A stretch of 64,000 bases of DNA. It comes from Crocinitomicaceae bacterium (GTDB taxonomy: Bacteria; Bacteroidota; Bacteroidia; Flavobacteriales_D; Crocinitomicaceae). The DNA lies in NCBI GenBank assembly GCA_021325675.1, contig JAJTCM010000003.1:1-64000 (forward strand), given 5' to 3'. Below are positions 17,672 to 24,348 of the stretch, piece by piece; within the stretch, counting starts at the first letter, position 1; each line of letters opens with the position of its first letter. The notes under the pieces were generated by a model. The model was not told the origin of the DNA, ran no database searches, and was given only the letters and a program-made list of their open reading frames with translations. The translations under genes were made by a program, and so were the position numbers.

Positions 17672-18898
17672 ATGCCCCAGCTTCATTTCAATAACAGGCG
17701 CGTTGCCGATTTGCCTTTACACTACGGACAAGTGCCGCCGTGGCTGGCGCAGCGTATGAGCTTACTGGGCGGTGCGATCATCGAGTCCATCGTCCTTGAA
17801 TACGGAAAATCCGCTGTGATGTCCCGCCTGAGTGATCCGTTCTGGTTTCAGTCGCTGGGCTGCGTGATGGGCATGGACTGGCATTCCTCCGGGATCACCA
17901 CGTCTGTGATGGGAGCTTTGAAACGGGCTGTCAACCCAAGGTTTAATGACCTGGGCATTTACATTTGCGGAGGGAAAGGCAAGCATTCAAAAGAAACACC
18001 GAATGAGCTGATTGCGCTGAGCAACAAAACGGGGCTTAACGGACACGAGCTGGTGCGCTCAAGCAAATTAACGGCTAAAGTTGACAATAACCTGATCCAG
18101 GATGGTTTCCAGATTTACCTGCACAGCTTCGTTGTTACAGCTGAGGGAGAATGGACTGTCGTGCAGCAAGGCATGAACGAAGCGACAGGAATGGCACGCA
18201 GATACCACTGGCATTCTGAGCAGGTGACGTCTTTTACAGAAGAGCCGCACACTTCGATTTTTGGAAAAAACCAGGGATTGATCCTGAACCTGTCCGATCA
18301 GCAGGCGCGTGACGCCAAAACCGGGATGCTCGAAATTATCCAGGAAGGGCCGCAGCGTATGCTTCCGGAGATCCGGAAAATCATTTTGCCTTCGCATCAC
18401 GACGTTAGGGCAAAAGACGTGAACATGAAACGGCTTGGCAGCTTGCTGACTTTAGCCCACGAACGCGATCTCAGTGATTTCGAAAGCCTTGTTCTACTGG
18501 AAGGCGTTGGGCCGCGCACCATTCAATCGCTAGCTTTGGTAAGCGAGATTATTCACGGGGCGCCTTCCCGTTTTGAGGACCCGGCCCGTTTTTCTTTCGC
18601 ACATGGGGGAAAAGACGGCCACCCCTTTCCTGTACCGACCAAAACATATGATGAAACGATCAGCGTTTTAAACACAGCCATCCAAAAAGCACGGCTGGGG
18701 AATTCCGATAAACAAACGGCTATCAAAAACCTTTCTTTCGTTTCCCAAATGCTGGAAGAAAGCTTTGAGCCCTCACCGGGAGCGTTTGAAAAAGCGCTGG
18801 CAAAAGAACGTGCTGAATCCTGGAAATATGGTGGCAGAACGATCTACGGCAAAGCAAAGCCACCCAAAGATATGGGGCAGCTGAGTCTTTTTGATTAA
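17672..18898 (+). CDS. DUF763 domain protein
   Basis: The 408-residue protein (start at MPQLHF, 17672) matches DUF763 from its opening 'VADLPLHYGQVPPWLAQRM' onwards. Other conserved stretches are 'QSLGCVMGMDWHSSGITTSV', 'GGKGKHSKETPNEL', 'YLHSFVVTAEGEWTVVQQGM' and the helix-hairpin-helix-like 'LLEGVGPRTIQSLALVSEII'. DUF763 proteins are found in archaea and scattered bacteria and are suspected to act on nucleic acids; no reaction is established to my knowledge. The frame extends upstream to 17552, but the first 40 codons lie in repeat sequence and look non-coding. Nearby genes include two DNA-repair-like proteins. Confidence 0.88.
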   Translation: MPQLHFNNRRVADLPLHYGQVPPWLAQRMSLLGGAIIESIVLEYGKSAVMSRLSDPFWFQSLGCVMGMDWHSSGITTSVMGALKRAVNPRFNDLGIYICGGKGKHSKETPNELIALSNKTGLNGHELVRSSKLTAKVDNNLIQDGFQIYLHSFVVTAEGEWTVVQQGMNEATGMARRYHWHSEQVTSFTEEPHTSIFGKNQGLILNLSDQQARDAKTGMLEIIQEGPQRMLPEIRKIILPSHHDVRAKDVNMKRLGSLLTLAHERDLSDFESLVLLEGVGPRTIQSLALVSEIIHGAPSRFEDPARFSFAHGGKDGHPFPVPTKTYDETISVLNTAIQKARLGNSDKQTAIKNLSFVSQMLEESFEPSPGAFEKALAKERAESWKYGGRTIYGKAKPPKDMGQLSLFD

Positions 18899-18930
18899 CC
18901 TGTATTTTTTGTAAATTTCTTTCAAAACGG

Positions 18931-18965
18931 TGTAATAAACCGCATTTGAAAATATCTCATTTTTG
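18931..18965 (+). promoter_or_regulatory. Shared promoter TGTAA-N24-TTTTTG, copy 1
   Basis: TGTAA at 18931-18935 and TTTTTG at 18960-18965 are separated by 24 bp, exactly as in the two copies at 19255 and 19539. The ATG follows 31 nt later. The shared spacing suggests a dedicated promoter rather than the standard TAnnTTTG type. Confidence 0.5.
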
Positions 18966-18996
18966 CAATAGTTAATAATTTAAAAACTCAATCAAA

Positions 18997-19122
18997 ATGG
19001 CAACTACACAAAAAAACAAGCAACAAGATGACAGATCATCTAAGAGCTCAAAACAAGGACAAGGATCCCAAGGTTTAGACAAAAAAAGAGACGACGACAA
19101 AATGGGTTCCAAAAGAAGCTAA
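18997..19122 (+). CDS. Tiny disordered Lys/Gln/Ser/Asp-rich protein, copy 1
   Basis: This 41-residue protein (MATTQKNKQQDDRSSKSSKQ, ending KMGSKRS) has no hydrophobic core and should be disordered. It is a paralogue of the next gene (both start MATTQK and end in S-K-[KR]-S) and more distantly of the third at 19605. Each has its own promoter, a ~30-nt leader containing CAATCA or AAATCA just before the ATG, and its own terminator. The composition recalls small hydrophilin/stress proteins, but no family is assigned. Strong flanking signals argue that it is a real, well-expressed gene. Confidence 0.75.
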   Translation: MATTQKNKQQDDRSSKSSKQGQGSQGLDKKRDDDKMGSKRS

Positions 19123-19140
19123 TTTAAGTTGACCTTATTC

Positions 19141-19187
19141 GAAAGCCCGCAAAAACGTCCCCCCGTTTTGCGGGCTTTCTTTTTTTC
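19141..19187 (+). terminator. Strong terminator after tiny gene 1
   Basis: GAAAGCCCGCAAAA and TTTTGCGGGCTTTC form a near-perfect stem of about 16 bp, followed by a T-tract. Confidence 0.9.
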
Positions 19188-19254
19188 CAAAGATTTTTGA
19201 CACGTCATGTATTTACCCGGGAAGAGACAATCATATAAATTTAAGACATAATCC

Positions 19255-19289
19255 TGTAAACGGCCTTTCTTCTATTTCGTTGATCTTTG
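19255..19289 (+). promoter_or_regulatory. Shared promoter TGTAA-N24-TCTTTG, copy 2
   Basis: TGTAAAC at 19255-19261 and TCTTTG at 19284-19289 have the same spacing as copies 1 and 3; the ATG is 29 nt further on. Confidence 0.5.
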
Positions 19290-19318
19290 CCATTATTAAT
19301 CAATAAAACCAATCAGTT

Positions 19319-19438
19319 ATGGCAACTACGCAAAAAGACAAGTCGCAGGATGACAAGAAATCCCAAGGCGGAAAAGAATCCCAAGGTCAAAATTCAGGAA
19401 GAAAAGAAGATGACCGTGGTGCTTCCAAAAAAAGCTAA
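19319..19438 (+). CDS. Tiny disordered Lys/Gln/Ser/Asp-rich protein, copy 2
   Basis: The 39-residue product (MATTQKDKSQDDKKSQGGKE, ending GASKKS) is rich in Lys, Gln, Ser, Gly and Asp and has almost no hydrophobic residues. It shares the N-terminus and C-terminus of copy 1 and resembles short KGG-type hydrophilic stress proteins in style. It is a separate transcription unit between its own promoter and terminator. Function is unknown; protection of proteins or nucleic acids under stress is a guess from composition. Confidence 0.75.
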   Translation: MATTQKDKSQDDKKSQGGKESQGQNSGRKEDDRGASKKS

Positions 19439-19450
19439 TTCATTCTTCTA

Positions 19451-19490
19451 AAAAAAATCCCGTAAGACATTGTTTTACGGGATTTTTTTT
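19451..19490 (+). terminator. Strong terminator after tiny gene 2
   Basis: AAAAAATCCCGTAA pairs with TTACGGGATTTTTT around a short loop and runs into a T-tract. Confidence 0.9.
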
Positions 19491-19538
19491 GTTAATATTT
19501 TTTAAAACTGGGAATAATGCAAGTTTAACAACAAGGTG

Positions 19539-19573
19539 TGTAAACCCCGTCTTTTGATTCTGTCCGATCTTTG
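19539..19573 (+). promoter_or_regulatory. Shared promoter TGTAA-N24-TCTTTG, copy 3
   Basis: TGTAAAC at 19539-19545 and TCTTTG at 19568-19573 repeat the spacing of the other two copies. In this copy and copy 2 the GATCTTTG octamer is identical. The ATG lies 31 nt downstream. Confidence 0.5.
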
Positions 19574-19604
19574 TATTTAGATTAACCCCTTAAAACAAAT
19601 CAAA

Positions 19605-19748
19605 ATGGCAAATCCTCAAAAAGACAGACTACGCGAAGATGAGCGTATGCCGTCAAAAGATCAGAAACAAGGAAAATCTGAAGGCCTTTCCGAGAGAAAA
19701 TCATCCGAAGACCTGAGAAAAGAAAGTTCTAACAAAGGACGATTATAG
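19605..19748 (+). CDS. Tiny disordered charged protein, copy 3
   Basis: The 47-residue product (MANPQKDRLREDERMPSKDQ, ending SSNKGRL) keeps the Met-Ala-x-x-Gln-Lys opening and the extremely hydrophilic, charged composition of copies 1 and 2 but diverges elsewhere. It has the matching promoter and a terminator whose stem arms lie at 19766-19775 and 19805-19814. It is the last of the three tandem units and is followed by the DNA glycosylase gene. Confidence 0.7.
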   Translation: MANPQKDRLREDERMPSKDQKQGKSEGLSERKSSEDLRKESSNKGRL

Positions 19749-19764
19749 TCCTCCAAATTTTTAC

Positions 19765-19817
19765 AAAGCCTGTAAACATATTTTGCCTATCCGGGCATTT
19801 ATGCTTACAGGCTTTTT
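19765..19817 (+). terminator. Terminator after tiny gene 3
   Basis: AAGCCTGTAA and TTACAGGCTT form a 10-bp perfect stem with a 29-base loop and a T5 tail. Confidence 0.75.
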
Positions 19818-19838
19818 CATGACCAAATACCTGCAACA

Positions 19839-20570
19839 ATGCCTGAAGGACCATCCATCGTTTTATTAAAAGAAGCCGCTATATCCTTTTCCGGGAAAGA
19901 AATCCTTTCCGTTGAAGGAAACAGTAAAATTGACATGCACCGTTTTCCCGGCAAGCGCGTCGAATCCATCCAAAGCTGGGGAAAACAGTTCTTGATTGTC
20001 TGCGATGATTTTATTATCCGCATCCATTTCCTGCTATTTGGCAGTTACCGGATCAACGAGCGTAAGGAGCAGCCCCCGCGCCTGAGCCTGCAGTTTGAAA
20101 ACGGGGAGCTTAACTTTTATGCCTGTTCCGTAAAAATCCTGGAAGGCCGTCCTGAAGATCTTTTCGACCCGGAGGGAGATGTTATGAACGACCAATGGAA
20201 CCCGGAAAAAGCCAAAAGCAAGCTCGAACAAACGCCGAACGCAGAAATCTGTGATGCGCTGCTCGAACAGGACATTTTTGCCGGCGTGGGAAATATCATC
20301 AAAAACGAAGTGCTTTACCGCGTCCAGGTCCACCCGGAATCGCTGGTGGGGAAAATTCCTCCTGCAAAACTAGATGAGATCATTTACGAGGCCCGCAATT
20401 ACAGCTTCCAGTTTTTGGAATGGAAACGGAATTTTGAGCTGAAAAAGCACTGGCTTTGCCATAACCAGAAAACCTGCCGGCGCTGTGAGCTGCCTTTTTC
20501 GAGGAAACACACGGGCACTAAAAACAGGCGGAGCTTTATCTGTGTTAAATGCCAGGAATTGTATGTTTAA
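19839..20570 (+). CDS. Fpg/Nei-family DNA glycosylase (endonuclease VIII-like)
   Basis: The 243-residue protein starts MPEGP, where Pro2 is the Schiff-base nucleophile and Glu3 the acid of the Fpg/Nei family. 'GKRVESIQSWGKQFLI' contains the conserved Lys loop, 'DIFAGVGNIIKNEVLYR' is the helix-two-turn-helix, and the C-terminal zinc finger uses 'CRRC' and 'CVKC' about 22 residues apart. It should excise oxidised bases and nick the abasic site. The MPEGPS start and short length are nearer to Nei/endonuclease VIII-like forms than to Fpg. It lies directly after the tiny-protein array and before DUF72. Confidence 0.9.
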   Translation: MPEGPSIVLLKEAAISFSGKEILSVEGNSKIDMHRFPGKRVESIQSWGKQFLIVCDDFIIRIHFLLFGSYRINERKEQPPRLSLQFENGELNFYACSVKILEGRPEDLFDPEGDVMNDQWNPEKAKSKLEQTPNAEICDALLEQDIFAGVGNIIKNEVLYRVQVHPESLVGKIPPAKLDEIIYEARNYSFQFLEWKRNFELKKHWLCHNQKTCRRCELPFSRKHTGTKNRRSFICVKCQELYV

Positions 20571-20621
20571 TGATTCCGCCGCTGCGCGACATTCGAAGAT
20601 TCGAAGTTTAATCAAATTGCG

Positions 20622-21350
20622 ATGAAAATAAAATTTTACATAGGGTGTTCGGGCTTTTACAACAAGCATTGGAAAGGGATTTTTTACCCGGAAGATATGC
20701 CTTCGTCCGGATGGCTGGGCTTTTATGCGGATAAACTGAATTCCCTGGAGCTCAACAATACTTTCTATCGCTTTCCCGGCCTGAAAAGCATGCAAAACTG
20801 GTACGATAAAGTGCCCGACGATTTCCGGTTTTCAGTTAAAGCGCCGAAAATAATCACCCACCTGAAAAAACTAAACGATTGTGAAGAGCTCCTGAACGAT
20901 TTTTACACCGTTTGCGAAACCGGGCTGCGCCACAAGCTCTCCTGTCTTCTGTTCCAGTTTCCGCCGGGCATAGCCTATTCCGAAGAATTTCTTGAAAAAG
21001 TGCTTCGTTCACTGAAACCCGGTTTTCTGAATGTGGTTGAATTTCGTCACGAAAGCTGGTGGAGAGAAGATGTATGTGACATTTTCCGGAAACGCAACAT
21101 CATTTTTTGCAGTGTCAGTCACCCGAGCCTACCTGATAACCTGATCAACACAACAAAAACGGCATATATCCGCCTGCACGGAACCCCACGCATGTTTTAT
21201 TCCGATTACAGCAAAGATTACCTGGAGGAATTAGCGCGGCAATTAATTGAAAATAAGGAGCTGGAAGAAGTTTTTGTCTATTTCAATAATACCGCCGGAA
21301 ACGCAGGCATCCTCAACGCCCTGGACCTACAGTCCCTCGTATCCAAATAA
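20622..21350 (+). CDS. DUF72 (YecE-like) protein
   Basis: The 242-residue protein opens 'FYIGCSGFYNKHWKGIFYP' and has 'LELNNTFYRFP', 'FRFSVKAPKIITH', 'VEFRHESWW', 'YIRLHGT' and 'VFVYFNNTAGNAGILNA'. All are in the usual DUF72 order, a TIM-barrel family of unknown function sometimes linked to DNA damage response or Fe-S genes. It follows the glycosylase gene by 51 bp, with a GAAGATTCGAAG repeat in the gap. Confidence 0.92.
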   Translation: MKIKFYIGCSGFYNKHWKGIFYPEDMPSSGWLGFYADKLNSLELNNTFYRFPGLKSMQNWYDKVPDDFRFSVKAPKIITHLKKLNDCEELLNDFYTVCETGLRHKLSCLLFQFPPGIAYSEEFLEKVLRSLKPGFLNVVEFRHESWWREDVCDIFRKRNIIFCSVSHPSLPDNLINTTKTAYIRLHGTPRMFYSDYSKDYLEELARQLIENKELEEVFVYFNNTAGNAGILNALDLQSLVSK

Positions 21351-21446
21351 ACGCCGTAAGCAGCAAATTATACAATTTTTTGCCGGGATGGTGTAAAATC
21401 CTGCGGGGCATTTTTCCTTAATTTTATCTTAACCAACCTTTACGTA

Positions 21447-22256
21447 ATGCAGGATTTCTTCAGAGATGTAGCTCATCAAATTGAAGGCTATTACAAAGCC
21501 CTTGTTGCGATTACGCCAAAATTTCTGCTGGCCGTTGCCGTTATTTTAATTTCCTGGATCATTGCTTCCCGGGTGCGCGCTTTTGCTGATGTACGGCTGA
21601 AAAAACGCATGAAGGACACGCTGCTGGCGAGCTTTATTGCCAATCTGATCAAAGCGGTACTTATCATCATTGGGGTTTTAATCATGTGCAGGATCATTGG
21701 TCTCAACGGCGTAGCAAAAAGCCTGCTTGCCGGAGCCGGGATTTCAGCTTTTATTATCGGTTTTGCCCTGAAAGATATCGGGGAGAATTTCCTGGCGGGG
21801 ATCCTGCTCGCTTTCAAACGTCCGTTCACCGTCGGCGACATCATAGAGAGCAATGGTGTAAAGGGCAAAGTCGTGATGCTGAACCTGCGCGACACGCAAA
21901 TCCGCAGCGACGGGAAAGATATTTTCATCCCGAACGCCCTCCTCATCAAAAATACGCTGATGAACTACAACCGCGGCGGGCGTTTGCTCCAGGAGTTTAC
22001 CATCGGGCTTGAATACGGCTCGGATTACAACAGGGCCATGGAATTGATCCGGGAAATCCTGACGGACGATGAGCAGGTAACGGATAACAATTACCAGAAT
22101 ACCGCCGTTGTATCCAATGTTACCGGGCTTGTCGTTCAGCTCAATATCCGTTATTGGGTAAAAACAAGCGGCTTGTCTACGGACGGTAAAATCCGCTCGG
22201 GAATCATTGTTAAAATAATGGAAGCGCTGAAGAAGGAGGGCATTGTGTTGAAGTAA
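21447..22256 (+). CDS. mscS: Small-conductance mechanosensitive channel (MscS family)
   Basis: The 269-residue protein has three N-terminal TM helices (about residues 22-42, 65-85 and 90-115). The third is Gly/Ala-rich ('GVAKSLLAGAGISAFIIGFA', pore-lining) and is followed by 'LKDIGENFLAGILLAFKRPF' and the beta domain 'VGDIIESNGVKGKV'. The length and layout are those of a minimal MscS that opens on hypo-osmotic shock to release solutes. It is in the inner membrane. A GTGTAAAA sequence lies about 55 bp upstream. Confidence 0.93.
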   Translation: MQDFFRDVAHQIEGYYKALVAITPKFLLAVAVILISWIIASRVRAFADVRLKKRMKDTLLASFIANLIKAVLIIIGVLIMCRIIGLNGVAKSLLAGAGISAFIIGFALKDIGENFLAGILLAFKRPFTVGDIIESNGVKGKVVMLNLRDTQIRSDGKDIFIPNALLIKNTLMNYNRGGRLLQEFTIGLEYGSDYNRAMELIREILTDDEQVTDNNYQNTAVVSNVTGLVVQLNIRYWVKTSGLSTDGKIRSGIIVKIMEALKKEGIVLK

Positions 22257-22627
22257 CTTCTTCCCAACCTTGCTCTGCCGAAGTGAAGGCGATAGGCTAC
22301 GAAGTTTGAAATGAGAATGAAAAATTAGCTACGCTGCTGCCTGCGGCGGTGAGAATTGAAATTCGAAGATTTGATGATTCCAGGATGAGGATTGAATTGG
22401 AAATATCCAGGGCTGTTCAACTGTTTTTTTAAGTTCATTTACCAGTAGCCCGAAAATCTTATTTTATACGATTTAGCTGAAAAATAAGGCTTAGAAGAGG
22501 AATTTGTCTATAAGTTCATCTTTTTTCTTGTTAAATGTGCTTACTTTAAGTAAAAACAGCTATTTTAGCTAAAAATTTAAGCGTTTCAACGTTATTTTTT
22601 AGCAATTCATCTCTAAACACACGTTAC
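22257..22627. repeat. Repeat-rich intergenic region with two small palindromes
   Basis: No gene is seen in this 371-bp gap. The left half contains GAGAATGAAAAATTAG- and GAAGATT-type repeats and the segment 22327-22354, nearly identical to 17421-17449. The right half is AT-rich and contains TTACTTTAAGTAA (22541-22553) and AGCTATTTTAGCT (22558-22570), two adjacent near-palindromes that could be regulator sites for the gene at 22628. Confidence 0.5.
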
Positions 22628-23047
22628 GTGAAGAAAGCCGTTCCTACATCCGAAGTTACCATTCTTCGTACAGAAATCTGTGAAGCCTTTACCCTTAAAT
22701 GGCGAAGTGATGGAATCCTGCATTCCCATACCACGAGCAACCTGGATTTTAACGTGGAGTCACTCAAAAAGTTCAATGTTGTGATGGGAGAAATGGTAGG
22801 CCACAAAAAAGTGCCGCTGCTCATTACTTTTGACGAATTTGCCATTCCGCCGGTTGAAACCCGTGAATTCTGGGCAAAAAAAGATTCGTGTCCCTACGCT
22901 TCTGCCGATGGTTATGTTGCCGCAACTTTCGGACATAAGTTCATCGGTAGGTTTTACCTGAAATTTAACAAGCCGGGCCGCCCCACCAAAATTTTCTCCA
23001 CCTTCGATGAAGCTGTGCAATGGCTGAGAACCTTTGTGAAGAATTGA
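22628..23047 (+). CDS. SpoIIAA/STAS-like small protein (DUF7793 type)
   Basis: The 139-residue protein begins with GTG at 22628; no ATG precedes it in frame. It is paralogous to the minus-strand gene 32990-33418. Both share an N-terminal strand pair, a central ~80-residue alpha/beta core and the C-terminal signature 'FYLKFNKPGRPTKIF' followed by 'F.eA..WL'. This pattern corresponds to small Bacteroidota proteins with a SpoIIAA/STAS-like fold. Function is unknown; a partner-binding or switching role is an inference. A near-perfect hairpin shared with the convergent cytochrome gene begins at its stop codon. Confidence 0.7.
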   Translation: MKKAVPTSEVTILRTEICEAFTLKWRSDGILHSHTTSNLDFNVESLKKFNVVMGEMVGHKKVPLLITFDEFAIPPVETREFWAKKDSCPYASADGYVAATFGHKFIGRFYLKFNKPGRPTKIFSTFDEAVQWLRTFVKN

Positions 23048-23122
23048 GAATGAAGAATTGAAAGTGTAGCATGTAGAATGTAGAATTAAATGTCTTACCC
23101 AGTTTTCAATTCTACATTCTCA
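23045..23122. terminator. Bidirectional hairpin between convergent genes
   Basis: The arms 23045-23064 and 23103-23122 (TGAGAATG.AGAATTGAAA and its complement) pair at 18 of 20 positions. The left arm starts with the TGA stop of the upstream gene. The right arm ends just before the cytochrome gene's stop, so it should terminate both. Confidence 0.7.
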
Positions 23123-23126
23123 AAAT

Positions 23127-23498
23127 TTAAGATCCGCTCATCGTGATGACATACTTCAGGATATCTTCTTCGCCGGAAGCATCCAGGACAGCACCTTTTT
23201 TATTCACCAGATTAGCCATATTCGGTACAATTTTCCGCCATTGATCTTCGTTGTGTGAAGCCGGGTGAAATAATTCGTGGCATTGCATGCAGTGCTGCTC
23301 ATACAGGCCTTTGCCGCGCTCAAGGTCCGTTACTGTATAACCCGGGAATTTTGCCTGGACGCGATCAACCTCACTTTGATAAGGATGAGCTTGTGTTGTT
23401 GGTGTTTTTTCAATTTCGCCTTCAGTTTTCTTAACCGCTTTAGCAGTAAAACAACCTGCAAGTACAACGGTCAGTGAAATAATTAAAATCTTTTTCAT
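23127..23498 (-). CDS. Cytochrome c-type heme lipoprotein
   Basis: The 123-residue protein has the lipobox VLAGCF (Cys at about residue 16) and a single heme-attachment motif CMQCH near residue 71, in 'GKGLYEQHCMQCHELFHPAS'. A downstream Met in 'KIVPNMANLV' could be the sixth heme ligand. It should be anchored in a membrane leaflet facing the periplasm and shuttle electrons. The C-terminal 'EEDILKYVITMS' is the usual final helix of small class I cytochromes c. No redox partner gene is adjacent. Confidence 0.88.
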   Translation of the reverse strand: MKKILIISLTVVLAGCFTAKAVKKTEGEIEKTPTTQAHPYQSEVDRVQAKFPGYTVTDLERGKGLYEQHCMQCHELFHPASHNEDQWRKIVPNMANLVNKKGAVLDASGEEDILKYVITMSGS

Positions 23499-23583
23499 GG
23501 GTCTAAATTACTAAACTTTCTATTTCCGGCATTTTATCAACGTAAAAATTAGTGTAAAATAGTGTAAATGTTTTAGTAGAAGA

Positions 23584-23949
23584 TTAGATTGTTGGATTAT
23601 CAGGTTTAAGAAAATCTCCGTCAATGATCAGCAATTTCACGCCATTTTCAGAAAGGGAGCGGTGTGAGCTGAGCTTATCCGAAACAACATAGCTCATTCC
23701 CGGTTTCATAGAAAACTCCTCCCCGCTTTCGAGCTCGCTGACAAACCCGCCTTCGAGACAATGCACGATGTGCCCTTTTTCGCACCAATGATCTGCCAGG
23801 TAACCGGGTGAATATTCCACTATTCTCATCCGTAATCCTTCCAATTGAACCGTTTGCCAGAATGAAGTTCCTTTTTCACCCGGATGCTCCGTTTTGGGAA
23901 CCTGCTCCCAGTCAATGGTTTGGTATATAAAATTGCTCATAACCTTCAT
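23584..23949 (-). CDS. Small cupin protein (DHCW-type)
   Basis: The 121-residue protein is a single cupin barrel. The motif 'YLADHWCEKGHIVHCLEG' supplies candidate metal ligands (His, Cys, His) and 'FSMKPGMSYVVSDKLSSHRS' is the second cupin motif. The 'DHWC' region is what gives the DHCW-motif cupin group its name. Function is unknown; sensing or binding a small molecule is likely. A second ATG (MSNFIY, three codons later) is a possible start. Confidence 0.75.
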   Translation of the reverse strand: MKVMSNFIYQTIDWEQVPKTEHPGEKGTSFWQTVQLEGLRMRIVEYSPGYLADHWCEKGHIVHCLEGGFVSELESGEEFSMKPGMSYVVSDKLSSHRSLSENGVKLLIIDGDFLKPDNPTI

Positions 23950-23994
23950 TTTAATCGTGTAAAACTAAAAGAAAAAGCAGTAATCTGCGGAAAA

Positions 23995-24010
23995 TTGTAA
24001 TATTTTACAA
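23995..24010. promoter_or_regulatory. Inverted repeat TTGTAA-N4-TTACAA
   Basis: A perfect 6-bp inverted repeat with a 4-bp spacer lies between the divergent cupin and DUF1328 genes. This is the size of a dimeric-regulator site; no regulator is identified. Confidence 0.35.
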
Positions 24011-24043
24011 GCAGGATACAATGCTCAGTAAAAAGCTACCTCT

Positions 24044-24051
24044 TATTTTTG
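24044..24051 (+). promoter_or_regulatory. Bacteroidota -7 box (TATTTTTG) for the DUF1328 gene
   Basis: TATTTTTG is an exact TAnnTTTG match, 43 bp before the ATG at 24095. Confidence 0.5.
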
Positions 24052-24094
24052 TTAATGTACTGCTATTGGTACTATAACTTAAAAATTCAACGCT

Positions 24095-24265
24095 ATGTTA
24101 AAGTGGTCAGCAATTTTCTTCGTAATCGCAATCATTGCAGCGATTTTCGGATTTACAGATGTAGCATCCGGAGCTTCCTCCATAGCTCTCGTGATATTCT
24201 ATATTTTTCTCGTATTAGTGATTATTTCGTTCATATTGGGTCTTACGATTTTCAAGCGGAAATAA
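24095..24265 (+). CDS. DUF1328 small membrane protein
   Basis: This 56-residue gene is easily missed because of its size. The product MLKWSAIFFVIAIIAAIFGF continues with two hydrophobic helices separated by 'TDVASGASSIA' and ends in the basic tail 'IFKRK'. This is the standard DUF1328 (YtjA-like) pattern, in which 'AAIFGF.giA.gA..iA' is conserved. DUF1328 proteins are inner-membrane and often stress-inducible; their function is unknown. It has its own promoter box and a perfect 13-bp hairpin terminator. Confidence 0.9.
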   Translation: MLKWSAIFFVIAIIAAIFGFTDVASGASSIALVIFYIFLVLVIISFILGLTIFKRK

Positions 24266-24284
24266 TCCGGGATTAACTTTCTTT

Positions 24285-24344
24285 TCCGCCAATAATCAAC
24301 TGCACAGCATTAATTTGCTGGTCGGGGATTATTGGCGGATTTTA
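24285..24344 (+). terminator. Perfect 13-bp hairpin terminator after DUF1328
   Basis: TCCGCCAATAATC at 24285-24297 pairs perfectly with GATTATTGGCGGA at 24327-24339, followed by TTTT. It ends only a few bases before the next ATG (24349), so it may also affect expression of the HD gene. Confidence 0.8.
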
Positions 24345-24348
24345 CCTG

